Assembly (NCBI GenBank): GCA_963555705.1
Contig: OY743172.1
Coordinates: forward strand, 22,009,446-22,073,445
Length of the DNA: 64,000 bases
Reading direction: 5' to 3'
Source of the DNA: Ligustrum vulgare
Lineage: Eukaryota; Streptophyta; Magnoliopsida; Lamiales; Oleaceae
How positions within the stretch are numbered: the first letter of the stretch is position 1; each line of letters starts with the position of its first letter. This document shows positions 58,359 to 64,000 of the stretch, in pieces. The notes beneath the pieces are model-generated. The model was not told where the DNA came from. It saw only the letters and a program-made list of their open reading frames with translations, and ran no database searches. Made by a program: the position numbers and the translations under genes.

Positions 58359-58511
58359 GAATCTACTTTATACACGTTCTCCCATGCTTACAAGATTTCA
58401 AATTGCAGCATTGGGTTATGCTATTTGTACAGATAGTTATACAGATATGGGCACAGATAGCCTAATAAGCACAAAATAGTAAATAGTATTCAGACAATTT
58501 TACCCTTGTTA

Positions 58512-58727
58512 TTAATTTTGTAAATTTCGTCCTCTATTTGATCTATTTCTTATATTTTCAGCTTGAGATTCTAACGATTCTATCCTTATCCAAAGGCTTT
58601 TTATTTCTTCTGGATTTATGTTGTGATTGTCCATTAGTTGCATAAATTCAATTTTTATTTCATTTAATCTTTTTCTAATAGTTTCAATTTTTATTTCAAT
58701 TTCTCTTTCAAGAGTTAGTCCAGGCAT
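58512..58727 (-). CDS. small helical ORF of EPRV-3
   Basis: An intact 71-codon frame starts MPGLTLEREIEIKIETIRKR and has heptad-spaced Ile/Leu and many Glu/Arg, so a coiled coil is likely. Composition and place resemble the 57-codon ORF at 2826-2999. The duplicated copy at 34335 has a premature stop. Function unknown. Confidence 0.5.
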   Translation of the reverse strand: MPGLTLEREIEIKIETIRKRLNEIKIEFMQLMDNHNINPEEIKSLWIRIESLESQAENIRNRSNRGRNLQN

Positions 58728-58739
58728 TATAATAAATTA

Positions 58740-58954
58740 GTTTTATCTTGTATTATTTTGAATCTTATTATACAAAATCATTTTATGATCTACTATATTA
58801 GAATAATCTATCATAAGTTGATCATAATTCTCTAAGAGTATATAATATTCTTCAGATGATCCATCAATGGTTTTTAAACGAGATATGATCTCATTCATTT
58901 TTCCTAATACTTATCTTAAAAGATTATTCAATTCTTCAATAGTATATCCTAGCA
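58740..58954 (-). pseudogene. second small ORF of EPRV-3
   Basis: From ATG 58954 the frame reads MLGYTIEELNNLL, has one stop near 58912, then EIISRLKTIDGSSEEYYILL and LMIDYSNIVDHKMIL. It ends just before the next small ORF. It looks like a helical accessory protein; no family is recognised. Confidence 0.4.
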
Positions 58955-59008
58955 TTTTAAAGCAAAGCTGTAGATTTGAAAACTTAAAGATATAAAACAG
59001 ATATGAAT

Positions 59009-59437
59009 TTATAAAGTTTCAAGTAGTTTTTCAAACTCAAAAAATGTTTGAGAATTGATAATATCCATATCAGTTATGATATCTATACTAGGTTCAAATG
59101 GTATATTATATTTTGAAATGTTTTTCTTTCTTTTTTCTAATTTATCAATGATAGTTTGAATATCTTGTATTACTATGGATCTAACGCTGCCTCTAGCAAA
59201 GTTTTCTTTCATATTTTCTTTAAAACTTTTTAATATTTCTTGTGATGCATAATGTTGTTCTTAATATCCTATTTTATCTATCTCATTTTCATATTCAATT
59301 CCTTTCTTATTTTTAACATTTTTTATAACTTTATATGTTCCTCTCTTAGATCTGGGTTTTTTCATGATATAATTCATTTTATTCATGATTATCAAAAATT
59401 GGTAAAGAAAGATTCATCTCTTCCATCACTATCATAA
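59009..59437 (-). pseudogene. third small ORF region of EPRV-3
   Basis: Fragments start MEEMNLSLPIFDN at about 59425, and an open frame of 67 codons at 59212-59009 begins MKENFARGSVRSIVIQDIQT and ends FEFEKLLETL. It sits between the leader and the other small ORFs. It may be the first leader-proximal ORF. Not recognised. Confidence 0.35.
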
Positions 59438-59449
59438 TCTAATATGGGA

Positions 59450-60200
59450 TCATAATCATTATCACAACTGAATACATGTTCTAAATATAATTTATTGTTT
59501 ATTTTAGTGTTATCACTATCAAGCCAAAAGTAAATCATTGATTTTGTAATTTCTAATCAAAGTAATTATTTTAGTTTAGGAAAAGTTACTAATAAACATG
59601 GAATATAAACATGATATAACTTTTTTATTTCATTATTAGGTCTAGTGAATTGTTTATACATAAATAATGGTTCAATTATTCCGTGATATTCATCTTGATA
59701 CGCCTGTTTTGATAATTAAACTTGATAATTCTAAACTCTTCCATAATATCAAATTATTTCAAAAAGTTCTTCTTCCTCCTATTTCCATAAAGACATATAT
59801 ATAAAGAATACTAACCTCTCTTCATGTTCTTTGTTCCTTTATATTTTCCTTCTGATGTTTGTAACCTTTAGACACTAGGATTCTGCTATCACACCCTTCA
59901 ATAGCCTTCTGTCTTTACGGGTAATTAGCCTCTCCTAGCTTCATGCCTTCACTGTTTAACGTTTTGATGGAAAATATTTCTGGACAGAGTGTAGGGAGTT
60001 TTCTTAATAATATATCTTCTTATAGGAAAAAGGATTCAGAAGACAGAAATTTGGAAACTCATCATATTCTAGTAAATCGCTTGGAATTTTATTGATAATA
60101 TGAGTATTGATACAAGATTGGTAAGAGGATTTTTCAAGGAAAGATAATTCTTTTTAGCTTTCTCACAAGTTGAGTGCTCCAGTTATCTCTACCTTATCCT
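59450..60200 (-). other. leader of the EPRV-3 pregenomic RNA
   Basis: Non-coding stretch between the TATA box and the small ORFs, with short upstream frames. No tRNA primer site was seen. Confidence 0.5.
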
Positions 60201-60210
60201 AGCCCGGAGG

Positions 60211-60222
60211 CCTCTATTTATA
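60211..60222 (-). promoter_or_regulatory. TATA box of the EPRV-3 pregenomic promoter
   Basis: TATAAATAGAGG on the minus strand, followed by CCTCCGGGC. Same place after the last ORF as in EPRV-1. Confidence 0.7.
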
Positions 60223-60475
60223 ATACTACATTGGATACAATTACATCATTGATTACATCAGATTCAATAATATCAGACTCAATTATTAATACTTTTGGTT
60301 ACATCATAGGGACACGTGTCCCTCCATTATTTCTAGCTTCACATGGGATTGTCTTGGCATTTGTCAAAAAGCAAATGCTATTTTGTCATTTCTTCTTTTG
60401 TCTTTTTCAAAAGCAGCTTCCAGGTGTCCATCATTGTGGCTCGCATACAGGGCAATTCCTGGCTGTGCACGCCTC

Positions 60476-61532
60476 CTATAAGGTTGTGGGGCTTCCCTGT
60501 ATCTGATGTCTATCAAATTTATTTATGTATTCCTTTAGAATGGTTGAATTTTCTTTTCCTCCATTGGTGACAAGAGTCCATTGTTCATATTGGCATAAAC
60601 ATTTGAATTTCTTCTTATACAAATTTTTTGCAATGTTGTAAAGGACCTTAATTCCTAATATCCTACGGGATCGGAACCATGATCTTGTAATGTATGGTGT
60701 TGGTCTGGTATTTTTTCCTACTTCAATTTGGAAATTTTTAGCAACGTGTCCAAATGTGATAATATATTCACCAGGATAATATATCATTCCATCAATTTCA
60801 GGACTAATCGAGTAAATTTTTTAATAAATTGATCTCCCTTGGTGAAATTTGAAATATCTCCCTTTAGTAAATTATCAAATCTTTCAATTTCCTTTAGATC
60901 TTTTCCAGGGTAGATTAGATCTAAAAATTCATAGTCCGCTGCCATCTTTGTCATGCTGGGGTCTCCTCCTTTAGTAACGATTAGATGTGGGTAAACATGG
61001 TCTCCTGATGCGATGAATTAACAATCGCAATCCTGAAGTTCATATATGATTTGGCAAAAAATTTTATACTCGTCTTCTCTTGATAAAAAAAAAAAGGGGG
61101 GGGGGAATCATCTTCCTCTTCGGCATTGATTTTAATTACTTTGGTATGGTCATCTTTGGCATTTATTGTCAATTTCCTGGGACTAGTTTCATTTATTATC
61201 ACCTTCTTTGAACTTAGACTTGGTTCATCTCTCTTTATCATTGGTCCACCACCGCTTCCAGATGATGTACCTGTTTGTATTGTATCTATTGGTATATTTG
61301 GTAAAACCTGTTTGATATTCAACGATTCGATTAGTGATTCGATTTCACTAACTCTGTTGCTCAATTGTTTGATATATTTGGTATGAGAGACAGAAAGTTC
61401 CATCAACAATTTAACATTTCGCTAAAGGTATTCTACCATTTGTTCAATTCCATCTTTTATATCCTCAGCTTCCTCTTTGAGGAAGTTCATTCGCACTCTG
61501 GTGTCCATCAATGATTCTTTGATATCATCCAT
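60476..61532 (-). pseudogene. transactivator/viroplasmin-like ORF of EPRV-3
   Basis: From ATG 61532 the frame has a coiled-coil N-terminus, one stop near 61420, a second coiled coil (YIKQLSNRVSEIESLIESLN), a Ser/Gly/Pro linker and then YQEKTSIKFFAKSYMNFRIA followed by VNSSHQETMFTHI. Later parts, in shifted frames, include MIYYPGEYIITFGHVAKNF and a basic, Cys-containing end at 60476. A poly-A/poly-G run at about 61087-61106 is a likely slippage site. The KFFAKSYMNFRI-type core and position support a caulimovirid transactivator. Confidence 0.6.
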
Positions 61533-61559
61533 TTGCAAATTCTCTATTTCTGCTTAGAA

Positions 61560-62080
61560 AATCAGCAAGATAATTATTAACACCTTTAATATGAATTATG
61601 TCAAAATTGTAAAATGCTAAATAGGCCTGCCATCTATGAAGCCTTCTATATTAGGGTTCTGATGGTAATTTATTTTTGTCTAATCCTGCAACTCGAGAAT
61701 TGTTAGTTTCAATAATGAATTGTTTAGATAATAAGAACAATGAGAACTTTTTTATTCCTCTAATAATAGCTAATAATTATTTTTCATGAGTTGTATAATT
61801 TATTTCTACTTGATTAAAGGTTCCACTAGAATATTTTCAAATTTCATCAAGATCTGTTTTTAATATTGCCGCCCAATATTTATCTGAGGTAATATTTATC
61901 CGAGGTATCAGTATTAACTATTAGATTATCTTTTTCATCTAGTAACCTTTTTCGTAAATTTTTACATTCCTCTTTTAGTAATTTAACAATTTCTGTATGT
62001 TCTTTACTCCATAATTTAGTATTTATTTTCCTGAGTAAAATCTGTATTTTATGTTTCCTTTTTTAAAGATTTTCAATAAA
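61560..62080 (-). pseudogene. RNase H of EPRV-3
   Basis: Segments NTDTSDKYY (about 61905-61930), LLAIIRGIKKFSLFLLSKQF and YLADFLSRN (about 61560-61585) give the order of a caulimovirid RNase H. Stops interrupt at least three places. The first catalytic Asp is kept here, unlike EPRV-1. Confidence 0.6.
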
Positions 62081-62197
62081 AATCCTTCTGTATAATTTAA
62101 ACATCCTAAAAAATTTTGTATTTGTTCTTTTGATTCTAATTTATCTGGAAAACTTTCTATCTTTTTAGATATATGAGTTTGTAATTTTATTCTTCTT

Positions 62198-62994
62198 CTA
62201 TCTATTCATAATCCAAGAAAATCGATTTCTTGTTTTTCTTATATTGCTTTCTTTTTTACATTCATTTATAAATTTCATTAAATATTGGTTTCTATGTTCT
62301 TCTTTATTACAAGAGCATATTAATATATCATCAACATAATGAATTAAAAATTCATTAAATTTTCTAAATATGTTATCCATTTTTCTTTGATATATTTGTG
62401 GTGCATTTTTTAAACCAAATGGCATAACCATCCATTCATACTTACCTTGAGGCGTACTAAACTCTGTGTATTAATACTTCCTTGTTAGGTAAAAAGTGTC
62501 CATCAAACTTAGTGTATTTGTCTAATTCTTTATAATTTATAACCATTCTAACTTTTCCTCTTATTTGTTCAGAATGTTTCATTACCATAAAAGGCAGGAC
62601 TGCTATGAGGTTCATTACTAGGTCTAATAAGTTTTTGATCAAGTAATTCTTTTATTTGAGTTTTAAATTCTTGTGTATCTTCTATGATATACATCATTGG
62701 TCTAATTTTTATAATAACATTTTCTGTTAATTCTATTTTGGCTTTGAGATGATATGGTTTCCAAAATAGTAATGGATTTTCTCCATAAATTTTTTCTAAT
62801 TGTTCTATGATTTTCTCTATACTTATTTCTATTTCTGTTTTTAGGATTTTTTTATATCTTATTTTTCTATTTTTTATTTCATTTTGTGTAATTGGTTTTT
62901 TCTCCCATTTATCACCACGCTGGGCTGGTTGAACTCTATAGGGTCTAAAATCTCTTGGTATTTTTGATAAATGTGCACACATTGTTTGTAACAT
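62198..62994 (-). pseudogene. reverse transcriptase of EPRV-3
   Basis: Open segments are 62994-62569 (connection and fingers, with KIELTENVIIKIRPMMYIIE and IRPSNEPHSSPAF), 62642-62457 (IRGKVRMVINYKELDKYTKF) and 62431-62198 (MPFGLKNAPQIYQRKM, then YVDD). Motif A, between the second and third, is lost: 62457-62431 joins the motif-A upstream strand directly to the motif-B lead-in, so a deletion of roughly 100 bases is likely. Confidence 0.8.
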
Positions 62995-63018
62995 TATTAT
63001 ATAATTATTTTGATTGTA

Positions 63019-63660
63019 ATATTGAAATTGTTGGATAAAGTCATTTCCTAATAATATATCACATCCTATTTTATCATAACTTTATATTTTGTTTATTATT
63101 ACTTGTTTACTTCCAAGTATTATATCAAGTTTATTCGCACTATTAATTATATGGGCACTTTCTCCCGTGACTCCTGTGGTTTTTATCTTATTGTTAGTAT
63201 TCCATGATTTGATTAAGAAATTCTTAAATATTGATATATCACTTCATGTATCAATTAAAACACAAGTTGTTATATTTGTTTCACCTATTGTAACCTGTAT
63301 ATGGACAGCTAATGGAAATCTTATTTGATTATTCATTTAGCTTTTCTGCATTATATAGTTTGGTCATTATGAGTTATATATAATCATTCTTTTTTTATAC
63401 TGTAGTCTTCCAATCCATTTAAGAAACTCATTCCTAGTAAGATATGAGGTCCTATGTCCACATTGTTATCTATGTAACATGGAACTAAATGGTTAATTCC
63501 TCCAATTTTTATTGGTACCTTAACTTCTAATTATGTAGTATGTATTTGTCCATCAAAATTAACATATCTATAAGGATTAGTTCTATGAGTTATTAATCAT
63601 TTATTCTTATTTGAAGTTATGTGACATTCACTAGCTCCTGTATCTATCAATATATTTGAA
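63019..63660 (-). pseudogene. two tandem retropepsin-like domains of EPRV-3
   Basis: The first domain has LIDTGASECHIT at about 63626-63655 and HILLGMSFL at about 63429-63455. The second has VLIDT-stop-SDIS at about 63243-63262 (the Gly codon GGA became TGA) and DILLGNDFIQQF at about 63024-63060. Both have the paired active-site and LLG motifs of retropepsins. The order is the same as in EPRV-1, where the first domain is damaged and the second intact. Confidence 0.65.
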
Positions 63661-64000
63661 CTCTTTACATGCTCTTTTCCATTGAAGTATTCTCCTTTTA
63701 TTTTTATATTTCCAGCATTTTTATGAATTTTTATTTCTCTTGTATTACTAGTCTCTCCTAGTTGTCTTCTATTAGGTGGATTTAGACCTCTTGATCTTAT
63801 AATTAATTTTCCATCTTCAAATGTTATTCTATTCTCAGGGTGTTCTTCTTCTCTAATTTCTATAATCTCAGGTTTATTTTTTGTTACACAAAGTTCATAA
63901 TTTTCTGGAGTTAAACTTATTTGTTTGTTTGGTTCTATAATCTTACTAAAATATTTGCATTCTTTATGGACTTCAATATATGGTTTTTTAGAATAAATAT
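63661..64000 (-). pseudogene. EPRV-3 region before the retropepsins, partial
   Basis: A mostly open frame includes KQISLTPENYELCVTKNKPE and ITFEDGKLIIRSRGLNPPNR and leads into the first retropepsin-like domain. It corresponds to the segment after the movement-protein core in EPRV-1 (about 4740-4915). It continues beyond the window edge. Confidence 0.5.

Larger units (their letters stand above)
58359..64000 (-). mobile_element. EPRV-3: decayed endogenous pararetrovirus, runs off the window
   Basis: Minus-strand order from the right edge: region after the movement protein, two retropepsin-like domains, RT, RNase H, transactivator-position ORF, TATA promoter, leader and small ORFs. This is the plan of EPRV-1, with clearly different sequence. 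All long frames carry stops or frameshifts. The left end joins the LTR of copy BC. No primer site was found after the small ORFs. Confidence 0.85.

Noticed and set aside
60174..60570. Plus-strand frames over the EPRV-3 promoter and the 3' part of the transactivator ORF
   Set aside because: They run against the viral genes and promoter, which are on the minus strand.

Overview
This window looks like nuclear DNA of a flowering plant, most likely a eudicot. It is AT-rich and almost entirely a stack of nested, decayed repeats: integrated pararetrovirus sequence (Caulimoviridae, tRNA-Met primer sites), Ty3/gypsy LTR retrotransposons, a Helitron, a PIF/Harbinger-type MITE, a CACTA end and a non-coding LTR element. 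No tRNA, rRNA, CRISPR or bacterial-type operon is visible. The species cannot be named from the sequence.

Layout. 1-1431: unrecognised gene fragments. 1432-2545: MITE with TTA target duplications. 2826-9983 (+): EPRV-1, a broken pararetrovirus with coat-protein zinc knuckle, movement protein, two retropepsin-like domains, reverse transcriptase, RNase H, a downstream ORF, then a promoter and the start of a further genome. 9986-10445: LTR-like fragment. 10446-15977 (-): Ty3/gypsy Tat-like element with its 5' LTR, gag, pro and RT, cut off before integrase. 17023-23937 (+): Helitron with TC start, 3' hairpin and CTAG end, carrying remnants of its own protein and what looks like a captured MYB3R exon. 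24130-28887: the only intact host-type gene, an intronless STE20-like kinase (25925-27166, -) that lacks the catalytic aspartate, surrounded by palindromic GGAAAACGAC/GTCGTTTTCC modules and abutting a 175-bp satellite.

30891-33965 is a truncated copy of a non-coding LTR element (638-bp LTRs). It abuts EPRV-2 (33966-43942, -), a second, different pararetrovirus lineage with compact overlapping ORFs, split by a complete Athila-type element (35096-42692, TGATC duplication) that has gag and pro but no polymerase. 46850-48720 holds an LTR start. 48722-53282 (+) is another Athila-like gag-pro element without polymerase. It runs into a CACTA end (53283), then a second copy of the non-coding LTR element (53473-58358), whose left LTR is split by a 2,079-bp solo LTR. 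58359-64000 (-) is EPRV-3, related in plan to EPRV-1.

The elements form an insertion history, not a pathway. Nesting gives relative ages: solo LTR younger than the non-coding LTR element, and Athila-1 younger than EPRV-2. EPRV-2 and EPRV-3 share a near-identical segment that stops abruptly at 34340/58732, which points to recombination or duplication joining unlike viral lineages. All viral reading frames are interrupted by stops or frameshifts, so none appears able to give a complete product.
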